NCBI GenBank assembly: GCA_032622095.1
Contig: CP136067.1
Location: 51,311,899-51,375,898 of the forward strand
From: Siphonodentalium dalli
Lineage: Eukaryota; Mollusca; Scaphopoda; Gadilida; Siphonodentaliidae
DNA: 64,000 bases
Direction of reading: 5' to 3'
Below, piece after piece: positions 45,291-57,679 of the stretch. The position numbers and the translations under genes were made by a program. Numbering within the stretch: the stretch's first letter is position 1; every line of letters begins with the position of its first letter. The notes under the pieces were generated by a model that worked only from the letters and a program-made list of their open reading frames with translations, searched no databases and was not told the origin of the DNA.

Positions 45291-47197
45291 GCTTTTCGTT
45301 CTACGTAAACAAACATCAAAAACGTTACAGAACCAATTGTTTATAGACACTCGGAAATACCGGATCGTCCTTTGAAAATGTTCCGTTACGCTGTGGTAGG
45401 CGAAGATAATAGTATTCACCGCATCAACAATCGCATTCAAATCAAACCAATTTATATCTTAATCATCGACCCATTCTACCCACTTTAAGTTCAAAATCCA
45501 GCTAACCCACGTTACATCATGATTGGGAATCGATCTGACAGAAAACATGTACATAATATAACTGTTATTGTAAAGAGATGAATATTTTTCAATCCAGTTA
45601 GTATTTTCTCCTAGATATGGTAATACATAACAAATAAGCAATTTACAATGATAGTATTGTGAGTTGTATATTGTAGACGCACCAAATTAGGAGTTTTACA
45701 ACCGACGTATACGTGCTAATCTTAATAAGGAAATGACGCAATATCGCGACTCTGCTTATAAACAATTCACTGCGCTTTTTGCGAGAAACTAACAACACTC
45801 GACTTGCATTTTCTCTGACACAAAGCGTGTTTTGTGAATAATATCGCATTCATACCATCATTATGGTATACTATTAGTATATTCTTGAGGAAGTTATCAT
45901 AATTTGATAAACGTTATTTCTAAAGTATAACCCACAACGAAGGCCGCCCATCCCTTTAAGCATATATGAGATATGAGTATATTGAATTATAATTAGCTCG
46001 GACGACATTCCCCAGTTAAAACTATTTCATGTAGTGGCATTGCCACTACTGTTTTCTTAACCCATGAATGACGCAGAGTACCAAAAGGGAGTCTATACAT
46101 GTACATAATCTGTCTGCCCTGCCAGCCAGTTGTTTTATATTAAAAAGAAACAAGAAACAAAATGGCTGGTCTTTCGCGTTCTTTTGATGTGAGTAACAAT
46201 TTCGATCAACCTAATTATTTCTACAAATATATAAGCTACACTATTGTCCTGGCATAATCTTACAGAAGCACCGAATGTTGAAAGTTACTGATACAAATTT
46301 CGAGAAAATGGGTTACATCCATTGCTGTTGTGTGCTTAATGACGCATAATCCGAATTACACTATTAAATTACTATTTCTTTTGCTTCGGGGTAACAAATA
46401 TTTGATTCGAGTCGAGGAATCGACCCATCAAAGTTATCAGATATCGATTTTTAAATTCTGTTATTCTTGCACCATGTGGCATATTTAGCGCATGGCAGAT
46501 ATTCGCATTATTAGCATTATGTTTTGGCAATTATTCGATTCGATTCCGACAACGGAAGCGGCATTTCAAGAAATGTTATTTTTGTTGTTTCTTCGCTCGA
46601 ATCGTTAACTGTCAACTGGTCGTCAACTATTGCGACATGCCCTTGTCCTTACAGTTATACCGGTCTGTAAATGCACTGATGTATGCAGATATATGCATAT
46701 TAAATCCAAAGTTTTCACGGTTGACGTATAATGAAACTGAATGTCATTGAATCTTACAGGAAATTGTTGTCTATTTTGCCAGAATCTAGTCTTTATTAAA
46801 ATATGATAAACCTGTGATAATTGACATTATTCTTCACAATTCTTAAATAACCATAAGAGCTAGGTCACAATCACATCCCAACACCACGCATCAATAGAAA
46901 CAGCAGAGCAATCTTCATAGCAACACCTTTTCAAGCATAATAGCTGATAGTTATGGGAGAAAATAACCATAAAATAACCATATTTTGTGTACATATCCTG
47001 ACCAAAGACAATTATTACATATTCATTTTTTCTGTTCGCAGAAAGACACCTACCCCATTTCAACGTGAGTTTTAGTGAATGTCACCAATGTTGTCACCTA
47101 TCAGTGGGTGAAAACTCCTTTAAGTGCTTCATTTCTAGTCAATATTTAACCCAAGGGGTGCAAGTGATATTTCCCTGAGTCGACTTTCAGTCCAGCC
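45291..47197. other. Intergenic, no feature seen
   Basis: AT-rich. GTAGTGGCATTGCCACTAC at 46031-46049 is a short perfect palindrome. No gene, RNA or other repeat could be supported. Confidence 0.5.
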
Positions 47198-47536
47198 TAT
47201 TCTCCCGAAAACCTGCACATTTGCTTATCTGCTTATGATATCTCATGTTTTAGGTATAGATAATATTCTTAGATATTAGAATCGTCTCATTGTGAATCGA
47301 TAATGTGCTGAAAATTAGAGTGTTTTAGTCACATTATCGACCCATTATGATGCGATTCTAAGCGGATTATGTGCGGACAATGACAAATTAGCCAACTCAA
47401 GACTTTTCAGATGTACGCTCTGTAACATGTGGTTTCAACGAAATGACGGACACAAGTCCATTACCTGCTTATTTCAGAATCAAATAATCACATTATCTAC
47501 ATATTTCTCATTATTTGCGTATTTGCGCGAGGATAT
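47198..47536 (-). mobile_element. Palindromic MITE family 2, copy 6 (inverted)
   Basis: Reads TATTCTCCCGAAAACCTGCAC on the left and TTTGCGCGAGGATATG on the right, the reverse of copies 1-4. The internal palindrome TTAGAATCGTCTCATTGTGA against TTATGATGCGATTCTAAGC surrounds TCACATTATCGACC. Confidence 0.8.
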
Positions 47537-48219
47537 GTTCGGTCTGGTTCAACTGGATGTATTAGGAAACGGAAAACCCTCTAACCATGCGCGTGCATGG
47601 ACTCGAACTTCATCATTGCAACTATATTATTACCTTACCCATAGCCACCAATTTTGTAATTTCATCTCAGTTTACAGTGTGGAGTGTACATATGTATACG
47701 ACTAGGATGCACATCATATAATGATAATTTTTCAGCGTTTAAAAGCAGAACAGAATAGCCGACAAATATTGAATTCGCCGTTCGTGATAATGAGTGAGAG
47801 ATGTAATATCGCGTCGTGCAAGACCAATGAACAGATGTCAAGCTGTAACTAGCATTGCATGATTATAGATAGTTTGGTGTCATTTCTACACGAAGCTTCT
47901 TGTCGACCGGGTCAGCTCCAAATGTTTTGTTTCAAAAATTTGAGTGATGTTATGAATTGACGTTTAAATAAGGTAATGATATGCTTATGTTGAACATCAT
48001 GCAGATTATAGAAAAAATGTGTGTATCATATCTTTGTTTAACAATCGTTAATATAAGTCAATTTCAATTTTGAAATGCGCGTATCGCACCTTATCTATGA
48101 AGAAAGAGCTTTATCGTAATTTATAGTATACATGCATATATAATGTGTCATTCGATCACGTTGATAGTGTATGTGAACATTTTATATATATTAATTTATA
48201 TTTGTATGTTATATAGTGT
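47537..48219. other. Intergenic, no feature seen
   Basis: AT-rich sequence upstream of the truncated LINE. A TATATA-rich region and a GTGTGTGTGTG run (48217-48230) lie close to the point where LINE similarity begins. Confidence 0.45.
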
Positions 48220-48714
48220 GTGTGTGTGCACAGCATTGTGTTGCACAATTTATCAATTAGAATGAATTTTCGAACATTCGAACAGTCAATTCCGTGGCAT
48301 CTGGTTACTGAAAACTCTAGTCGAGGCAGTACTTATAAAATATTCAAACATGATATACATCTCGAAAAATACTTTCACCATTTGGATACTATGAACGTAA
48401 TAACTCTTTGTCAATTCCGTACTTGTAATCATCGCTTGCCAATAGAGAAATGTCGATGGAATGACACCAACATATTCCATAGACTATGTCCGCTGTGCAC
48501 TAAAAGACATATTGGAGACGAACTGCACTACTTATTAGAATGTGAATGTTTATGTGAGGCCAGACATCGCCTCTTGCCTAGCAAATATACCAGCATAGAA
48601 CATGCAACTATTGATATTTTAGATGACATTCTGAATATGGAAGATGTGGCTTGTCTGCGCAGACTATGTTCATTCATCCGACTGATAAATCTTAAGTTAA
48701 ATTATATTGACTAA
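48220..48714 (+). pseudogene. 5'-truncated LINE: ORF2 C-terminal domain with intact frame
   Basis: A 164-codon open frame ending TAA at 48712-48714. It matches the C-terminal end of animal LINE ORF2 proteins: CQFRTCNHRLPIEKCRW then CPLCTKRHIGDELHYLLEC, giving a C..H..C-x2-C..H..C pattern, followed by a helical tail (EDVACLRRLCSFIRLIN). The same domain, decayed, is present at 270-420 on the minus strand (RTCDHKLRCSHGRW). Reverse transcriptase and endonuclease parts are missing, so this is a dead 5'-truncated insertion. The listed first Met is arbitrary; LINE similarity becomes evident from about residue 15. Confidence 0.8.
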
Positions 48715-48718
48715 TATG

Positions 48719-48876
48719 CAGTTTGTTGTTGTTGTGGTTGTTGTTGTTGTTGAATATAACGATGAAAATGGTACTGGCGATTGTGACGACGAGTAGACGA
48801 AGACGTTAATGTGATGACAACGAAGACGGTGATACTGATGACGACTGCCATGGTGTTGATAATGATGACGATGAGG
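48719..48876 (+). repeat. TTG repeat followed by degenerate GAT/GAC repeat (LINE tail)
   Basis: TTGTTGTTG at 48722-48752, then GATGA/GACGA/GAAGAC triplets to ~48876. It lies directly downstream of the LINE stop codon and resembles the complement of 1-130 beside the other LINE copy. Confidence 0.75.
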
Positions 48877-48880
48877 GAAG

Positions 48881-49739
48881 TTCGTTTATATATTGTACAT
48901 ATGCTGCAACATTCTCAATCTTTTGTATATATCTTCTAATTGTATCTCAATATCTATTTGATAAGAGAATAAACGTATTAGCTGTATTAGAGATGTTGGT
49001 TTCGGAAAGCAGGTTTCCACTTTAAGAGGTTTTTCGGTGGTTTTTCCTGACCACCTACATAGACAAAGTAGGATGTAATTAACCTGTATGTAAACAGGTT
49101 CCCGCCCTTGACTTGTAAGCATGTATACCAATAACCACTGACGTCGATTCTGGCACGGCTTGATGGTAACGATATTGTTATCATTATTGGAGAATTGAGA
49201 ATACCTCAACATATAGAGGGTCACCCGCTCAGCCACAGTTGTCTTCTCGTCAAAGGGAACGTAAATATTTGTTTACATGTGATCGGGAGGCCATTTATAT
49301 TTATACAGCGGATAAGATTAATTTTGACAAACAAGTTCGTGCCTACACATATATACACGAATTATCTATTGAGGGACATAAGTCGGAATACTGTGACCAA
49401 GGCGCACGAAAGAGGTACAATCTAATGTTTACTTAAATATTCCAGACGTGGAAACTCAAAGCTAGACAAAACATTTTCCGAATAAACACCTATATATAGC
49501 AACATCACTTTACCTTACTTTATCAAATTTAAAGCTTTAATAATATATTCATGTATAATAACATAATAGCCTTCAATGCAAATTGTTTATTTGAAGCAAT
49601 ATTTGTCTGAAATATGTATAAATGTCAAGAGATCTCACGAGAAAGCTGCTATAATGATTGTCCAGAACGTCCATCCGCCAACACCAAGAGTTAACGTGTA
49701 AACAATTATTTCAAGTGGCCTGGCGAATCCGCCGGAGTT
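48881..49739. other. Intergenic, no feature seen
   Basis: Overlapping frames on both strands at 48886-49436 lack recognisable features. No RNA gene or repeat found. Confidence 0.45.
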
Positions 49740-52700
49740 AATAGACAGGGAGCCCATATATATAGGGTTTCAATTACACTATCGCGTACGAAAGGTTTAA
49801 TGTTTCCGATCTGGTGTTACCCTTAAATCAACAAAGAAAATCCATTTCTTGAGTTTCGCAATCCTGTCGTTTAGGGGCGCTCCATACCCCCAATCACTTT
49901 CAATTACACTTTCGCATATATTCGTCATTTATTTTTTTATATATTAACTAATGTTCTAAATATAACTAAACATAACTTAAGAAACGATATTTCCTGGCGT
50001 TTACAGATAAGAAGTGGCATTTTTGGAACCACCCGGTGTTCACATTCTGTGTAGAATGACGTAACCTGAGACTGTTCACTTTCACGGTTCATGGTTCACT
50101 TTCGTGTTCATCTGTAATTTTTGACAAAATGTTCACTTGCATCCACTTATCATAAAAACATAAATTAAGAAACGATATTTCCTGGCGTTTTACAAATAAG
50201 AAGGGCATTTGCTTAACCACCCATCCCAATCCGATTATATATTGGATTCGAAATAAATTGATTCCGCCATTCCAATTAATGTTTCAAATAGGCATAGATT
50301 CTGCTTCTTTGTGGAACTCCACGTCCAAGATGGCCACCAAAATGGCAGTCGTAAGTGGAACATCTAACGTGTTTTTACTGATATATCCTAGGTCAGTTTG
50401 AGAATTGGGACTTTAGTTTTGTATCTGTTCATGTTAACCGACCATTGGAGCTATGAAATGTGTCATTCATGGGATCCCAGCCCCTTCAGATCCCTCACAA
50501 ATTCGATATTATAAAACGTAGTATAAAATTTCACAAAAAGTCACCACTGGGATTCTAGTACGATTTCAACAAGGACCAGAACGTTGCAATGTAAGTGAGG
50601 CATACCATTAGAAATGAATAGTCCAACAAAATGGAACCAAAATTGCCATTCGGTCTCAAAATGGCTGCCAAAATGTCGGCAAAAATATGGAAAATGATCA
50701 ATATTGACCCAGCATGCCAAATAATCACCTGCAAGCTCTGGTTGGTGAATAAAATTGGCATTCCGTCTTATATACATTAAATAATAACATTTCTGATGCA
50801 CCTTGGTTAGTTTTTAACCACAGAAATTACCAGAAATATTGAATTTGTGTATGACAAAGTTGACATAAAAATCGGCAGAATAATACTTTTCAAGTTTGGA
50901 CCATTTTTCAAGTAAACTGGAACTATCTTTGAAATCAATGGTGTGTATTGTTTTGATCTGTCTTAAATGCGTCATAATGATGTGTTTTTGACAACATTAT
51001 TCAAGATGGCTTGCAAAATGGCAACCGAATTTTTTTTTTTTAAAGTTAATTTTTCACATATATCCCGAACGAACATTATTCTCTGCTGTTCCGAAAAGGA
51101 AAAATTTATTTTAAATGATATGGTATAGAGAGACCATATCATGTCGCCAAACTCGCCAACTAGCACCAAAATTTAACAACTTGATACATAGGTTATGCCA
51201 AAATTGCAGTCAGGTGAATATGTATACAGTGAGTTATTATATGATCATTAATAATGTGAATAGTTACACAAGGGTTAGCTATATTGTCATGGTAGGAGTG
51301 TCCATGTATCTATACAAGGAGTGGTTGTAAAGTGTGAGGTGAATAGGTATAACATGTACATTGGAGCGGTGTATGTGTATAATGAGAGTAGCGGCATGGT
51401 TATCTGTGTTGTCTGTGGATATATAGTTATAAAATGACTATATTTATGGGATGTACACTTGTAACTTGGTGGCTGTGTTATCATGGATGTGAGTATGCGT
51501 TTACATGTGTTGGCGGTGCATGGATAAACGGGGATGGTTGTATGCTTACGGCTAATGCATATGGGTGTACATGGAGTGTATAAACGGTCATGGTTGTTGA
51601 AGTGTATTTGCATACCTGGATGGCTATTGGCGGGTATATTGGAAATGCCCTTGTGGGCATATGTGTATATGCATTTCAGCCGGTGTTGTATTATTATTGT
51701 TGGGTGTATATGTATACAGGGAGTATCCGTATGATCATGAATGCCATGGGGAGGTGTATATGCAAGTCTGGTCCGTACGAACTTTCGTGTGTGCGGGATA
51801 TTGGTACATACATTGGTGGTGTGTATAGTATACCTGGACTAATTCTGGCCTATATTGAATGGTTATTTGACCATGGGTGTAGCGAATATATACATTGTTG
51901 TGGTCAATAGGTTATGGTCAATGGTGAGGTGAATATGTATACAAGGTATGACTGATCATGCATGTGGTGATCATAATGCGAGTAGTTGTGTTGCCATGGG
52001 TGAGGTACATATGTAAGTCTGAAGTGTATGAATGACCGTGTGTTCAGGGCATTGATTTATCTGGAAGGGCTGTGTGGTCATTGGTGATGTGTATAAGTAT
52101 TCTTGGAATGACTCTGGTCATTGGCCGGGAGTATATGCATATATTTAGTGGCTTTATGACCATGGGTGTGACGAATATGTATACATGGAGTGAACGTATG
52201 GTCAATACTGAGGTGGTTTGCAGTCTATTTGTATATTTAGAAGGGATGTATGTTCATTGGTGAGATGTTGAGGTATACCTGGGGTGACTATATGTACGAG
52301 TGGAATGTATTTGTATATATTGAGTGGCTATATCAAATTCGAACTCAACATGTATCTTGTTATGACTGATCCACATAAAAACGGTATTTGCAATTAAAGG
52401 ATCCAAACTTGAGATATCATCCGGAAAAAGTGAGAAATTTTCTAAGTAAAAATAAAGTTGAAAAAAGGGAAATAACTCCACACAAGAACAGCTGTGTTCT
52501 TGGTTGAGACACCTACATACCAAGTTTCAATCAAATCGGATGATCATTACTGGAGTTATAACTCCGGGCGGACGGACGGACGCACGGACGGACGCGGCTG
52601 ATTACAATAGTCCTCAGAAAATTTCGGGGGACAATAACATTGTTGAGGGATCAGAAGGGGATGGGACCCCATGAATGGCATATTTCATTGCTACAATGAT

Positions 52701-53435
52701 AAGTTGACATAAACAATACAAAATAAAGTAATAATTCTTAATCAGTTCCATAGAGCTGAAACTGATCTAGAAGATATTATTGCAAAAACATCAAATTTAC
52801 CACTTCCGGGTGCCATTTTGGCGGCCATATTGGACGCGGAATTAAAATTTGCCCTAAAATGTACCATTATATCCTACCTTTTTCAAAACTATATACATTT
52901 GTATACATATGTCAAGAATTTCTGACTATTATTTGCACCAAACTGACCTGGTGACCCGTCTGAAAACTGCGGCCATGTTGGACGCCATATTGTCTGGTTT
53001 CTAAACGACCACTATTTTCGTGTTAACATTCCTTAAAATTTGAGGGACATAATAAGGAAGAAATGAGCCGAGTGAAGGTAAATCCTGGGACTGCAGGAGC
53101 ACCCTATTAGCCCCTGAACTATAGTCTGCACGTCATTCTCAACAGAAGTTGAAAAACGGGGTTCGAGGGGGTGGTTCAAAAAGCCCCTTATCTCTAAGCG
53201 CCAGGAAATATCGTTTCTTAAGTTATGTTTTTATGATGAGTGAACTTTAGTTAATTACGGATGTAAAAGTGTAATTGAAAGTGATTGGGGTTGGAGCGCC
53301 CTAACCCATAAACGCAAGGATTGCGAAACTTAAGAAATGAGTTTTCTGCGATGATTCAATGGTGATACCAAATCTAGAGCATACAACCTTTCGTATGCGA
53401 TAGTGTAATTGAAACCCTCTGGGCTCCCGGTCTAA
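49740..53435. mobile_element. Composite element with ~300-500 bp diverged inverted ends
   Basis: Left end (from 49743): AGACAGGGAGCCCA, GGGTTTCAATTACACTATCGC, ATTTCTTGAGTTTCGCAATCC, CAATCACTTTCAATTACAC and AAACGATATTTCCTGGCG. The right end (53170-53435) carries the same blocks in reverse complement and reverse order. The CCTGGCGTTT block is duplicated on the left (49985 and 50168). Inside, 50330-51030 and 52640-53050 are fragments of the AACGCGGTATAAA/AAAATGGCTGCCAAAATG family, in opposite orientation to each other. No transposase is visible. Confidence 0.75.
51180..52340 (+). repeat. Degenerate minisatellite rich in GGTGTATATGTATAC
   Basis: Irregular ~70-90 bp units each have (G)GTG.ATATGTATAC..GGAGTG followed by a TATGGTCATG..-type half. 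Examples are 51217, 51704, 51930, 52087 and 52178. The strand asymmetry (G and T on the plus strand) opens frames in both directions, which are not genes. Confidence 0.75.
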
Positions 53436-53550
53436 ACGGCTCATTCCAACATAATTAGAGTTGTCGCGCGCATGATTTACAGAAATTACATACATATTTG
53501 TTTCCACCCCAGCTATATAGGACTGTTCTCATAAGGCGACAAGGTTTCTG

Positions 53551-53652
53551 ATGGTTTGTCCTGTTTGTAAAAGAAGAGGTGAGGTTGGTGAAATTCTTAG
53601 CAATAGACGTTATATTGATCTCCATCTTAGGAGAGACTGCCCTCCATCTTAG
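53551..53652 (+). CDS. Possible 33-codon zinc-finger-like mini-ORF
   Basis: ATG-initiated frame reading MVCPVCKRRGEVGE, then 8 residues, then YIDLHLRRDCPPS and TAG. The CPVC and HLRRDC spacing forms a C-x2-C...H-x4-C pattern resembling small C2HC or UBZ4-type fingers (normally H-x3-C). It is very short, with no flanking exons found. A partial repeat (CTCCATCTTAGGAGA at 53621 and 53642) overlaps its end. It could be a gene-fragment exon or chance. Confidence 0.2.
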   Translation: MVCPVCKRRGEVGEILSNRRYIDLHLRRDCPPS

Positions 53653-55638
53653 GAGACAGCTTTTCTGATATCTACATATAGTTCACGATTAAATAGATTT
53701 TTTTTTATAATCATACTGCTAAGAACAAAGAGATATATATATAGATATTGAGAGATAGAAAGCGCACAATGTGACACACAGACAAAAATACTAATTCCAC
53801 ACGCAAATTAAAATCTGGGCCAGCGGAACCCCTATAAATAGACTGTTTTGATTAATAGACTCCATATGCACATCGAGGCGCCGATAACCATATATGTACT
53901 AAATGGATTATGCCATTCAGTTACAAACTTATATATTGGAATGGTCTATTATTCACCTGGACAGGTATTCAAGAGAAATACTCAGACGACAAATAATAAA
54001 AGAGTCCTATTTAAGTTGCTGTCCGCTTCTGTGGTGGCAGACCTTCATTATGTGATCAGAACTTGCTCGACTGTTTGTTGATGGAATTCCTGGTACATGA
54101 TTCCAATTGTAACAATACTGTTTACATACATTTGGTTTGACAACCCCGCCAATGTTTATCAACACTTTATTGATACAAATCTAGTTTCGGCATGTACACT
54201 CGGCTCAATATCGTTACCAGGAAGGTTTGCATGATGCATATGAATAATGTTAATACATGTAAGTCCAAGAGTGGTGGAGCTTTGCCAACGGACAGCAAGT
54301 GAATTCCACTCTTTTCTATTCGCCGGATATCGGAGAATACCAAGATGGAAAGTACTGTTCTCTCCTAATGGTGCTTGCATGGGAGTTTTATTCTTGAGAT
54401 GGTGTACACACAGGAACGTGGCTGCATCGTCTCCAATATGGGTGTTTAACAGTCATTTCGAACAGTAGGAAAATAATCATCGACTTTAAATTGATATAAA
54501 AACAGCAGATATCACAGAGCAGTTCAATCTAACTGTGTTCTCAAATTGGCAGCTGATTTCAACGGTTTAAAATGTTGGCCACAGTTGGAACTGATACCCC
54601 AACTCCCCTGTCGCCACGACGCCATGTCCACAATCCTATGATCCTAGTTTTGTCATAGATGATGCTGATGATACCATGTCTTAAAGTACGAATCGGGCAA
54701 ATAAGGGGGGTGATCGCCACCGATAGGACAAGTGCTCATTAACAGGGAACATTGACGCAATGACGACTTGCCTTTTAATATGTTTATGAGACCCAGTTGG
54801 TGGAATCGATTGTTCTGTGAAACGTGGGGAAATGATTACGACAAGCTATCTCATATGACAATCATGAAGCAATAATCAAATACGTTCGCCTTGTTATGAT
54901 CTCATCATTCTGGTCGTGTAACCATATTAACATCCACGCATACATGAAACGTCCATGTATAATATATATCGGAATAACAATTTCCGTCCATTCGTAATAA
55001 AGGATTTCTTCCTTTATTGGAAATTCACTTAATTTCATAGCATTGTAATGTCATATATTGTTAACCGGAAACGGCTTCCAAAGCTTGTTGTCTAATCCAT
55101 TTCATACCATTAATACTTGTATTGTAATGTGTAACTGATGAATAATATGGAATAAATAATGATTATCACCACGTGTGGTCACATAATAATTGCGGCAAAT
55201 TGGTGCTCAAAGACGTGTAATTATTATTGGTCCAAAGTTTGGAAATTACATTATTTTGTTCACGAGCCTCGAAGACTTCGGACCTCAATCTCAGCATGAA
55301 AGACTCAATATATATATACTTTTATTTTTCGTCATGATGTCAGCTTCGACCTCCTCGTAAACCAACTTACTATCTATTGTGAGGATGCCTTTCTCACTAT
55401 GAAATATCATACCCACTAATCATCACCCATATATTGTTTATTCAACCAGTTTGGTTTCTATGAAACCTGTGAAACCTTGCTATAACATCACTGTCAAAAC
55501 ATCCCTGAAATATTTTCGGTAAGCCAGAGTAATCCCCGATCGCACATCGGTAATTAATCAGCAACAAAGGCTCTACTGCACAGTGCAGGGAAATTAATTA
55601 TCACCTATAGCTGATGCCTTAATCATCCCTTGTTTTGA
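53653..55638. other. Intergenic, no feature seen
   Basis: Frames on opposite strands at 54159-54468 overlap and show no domains. No tRNA, repeat array or element ends recognised. Confidence 0.45.
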
Positions 55639-56230
55639 CTTGTGTTCGATATTCATAGAAATCCTCGCCGAACTCTCGCTTGCGTGCCCACTTCACATAC
55701 CACTAACTTAAATATACATACACATCATAATCATTATAAACTTTATTATATATATTTCCCTTTTATACTTGTTTTCGGTATTCACAGAGTTAGCCGCCAT
55801 CTTGCCGAACTCTGGTTTACGTGCCGACAGCTAATTTTGTACGTACATAAACCTACAAATAACTAAACTTTCAATAGGCCAAATTGCATCAAACTTCACA
55901 TATCACTAACTTGCTTATAAATACACATCAGTACAAACTTTATTTCATTTATTTCCCTAATATACGCCTTATTTGAACTTGTGTTCGGTATTCATAGAGC
56001 TAGCTGCCATCATGCCGGACTCTGTCTTATGCGCCGACGCGTAAAATTACATAACACTTTCATTAACATAACTTTTAATCGACCAAATTGCACCAAACTT
56101 CACATATCACTAGCTTACATTCACACACACATCATTATAAACTTTATTTCATATATTTCCGTCTTTTAACCATTATTTGGACTTGTTTTCGGTTGTGTTC
56201 GGTTATGTTCGGTTGTGTCCGGTATTCATA
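55639..56230 (+). repeat. ~205-bp tandem repeat, about three units
   Basis: Unit starts with ACTTGT.TTCGGTATTCA.AG at ~55639, 55769, 55978 and (with a TTGTGTTCGG expansion) 56181. Each continues GCC(G/A)CCATC.TGCCG.ACTCT, then AACTTCACATATCACTA and TATAAACTTTATT.CATATATTTCC. The first unit is shortened to ~130 bp. Confidence 0.85.
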
Positions 56231-57671
56231 GTGACCGTTTTATATATGGATAATCAAGTGCTGACAATTACAAAAAATAACCAACAGATTTATTCACAAA
56301 AAAATGGATAAACATACAGATGGATAATAAAGTTTTTATTATATATTGTTGTGAAGAGTATGTGTTTTTCTTCTACTCATCCAGTTTGTAGTGAAAAGTC
56401 ATTTTAGACTCAACACTGTGTCCAATATGACTTTTGACCACAACCTGCACTCATACAAGAAAAACTCATACTGTACACACTACAAAATATTGCATAATAA
56501 CTGTATAAAATTATTTTGCTGAAACCAGCAACTGACAACTTAAGTATTAACCATCTAGATATCTAGGATCAAAGTGTGATGAATAGACCTCATGTGTAAT
56601 GGTTTTGGTATGGATATATGACTTTAGCTCATCTTGACAAATTCAAGCACAAACAATGTCCGCCCATCATAAATTTCCATTAGTACAACAAACAGTTCAC
56701 ATCTCTCATCCGATTGTCACCAAAGTTTATATGGATTTTTCATGCATTGCCACAAGATGTGAATTTTGTTGATTTACATGGATACCAGATGCCATATTGT
56801 TATTACTAATTGCACGACTAAATTCTTTGTCATATCCTACATGTCACATTCCTTATCATACCGCCCCTAAACTTCATATGGAACTGTGGGTTGACCATTA
56901 GATGGAAGCCTTCAAAGTTTTCCAAATTTAGTTAAACATGTTGGATTTCTTAATTGAATCCATTGCCACACTCTGCAGCCAACATTTATCGGAAAAAATG
57001 TTTTTATAATTTACAGACATTACCCCGATAATTTCTAGATGGGAGCTATCAAATTTGAACAATATTTGGTCAGAAACATGGCTGCTCTTTGAATAAATAA
57101 ATACTTTGGCATACCCTTCATCCATCATGTTTTATCCAATTGATCCAGCCTGATTGATCCCAAACTTTATATGGCTATTCAGGTAAACGTCTGGTATGAC
57201 TTAAACTTTTCATAATAATTCAACCCATTGTAATGTGTGACATTAACCTCTCTCCAAGCTGAGCTACATGGTCATTGACATTTTTGTCTGTGGTTTCTAA
57301 TAGTGTCAATGTTTTCAACATGTATATTATCTACAAATAACTGAATGTGTATATATATTTTTTTGTTTTCAATATTGTTTCAAAGCTTTGTGTGCTCATT
57401 GTTGATGTACCAAATATTTATTGTACATGCATATGTGTTCTGTTGATAAGACTATTATATGATATAATAAATTAATAATAAAAGAATACAAATAGTCAAG
57501 AATTGCATTTCTTATGAACACTCTCCAATAATGGAATATATCTTAGTTGATGATGTCAGAAAACTAGGGGAAGACAATATTCTGGGTGAAAATTATCACT
57601 GGAAGGTGTCCACCATCTACACAGATTAATAAATATATTATGTGGGGAAACATTACTTTCTAGATCTGACT
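56231..57671. other. Intergenic; diverged repeat fragment at 56600-57180
   Basis: 56600-57180 shares ATCTCTCATCCGAT, CACCAAA.TT.ATATGGAT, ATGGGAGC and AACATG.CTGC phrases with the tandem array at 19180-20010 but is more degraded. No gene seen. Confidence 0.5.
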
Positions 57672-57679
57672 ATAGGAAC

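Noticed and set aside
51287-51910. Frames of 66-108 codons on both strands
   Set aside because: Products of the GTATATGTATAC minisatellite; open because of the skewed repeat composition.
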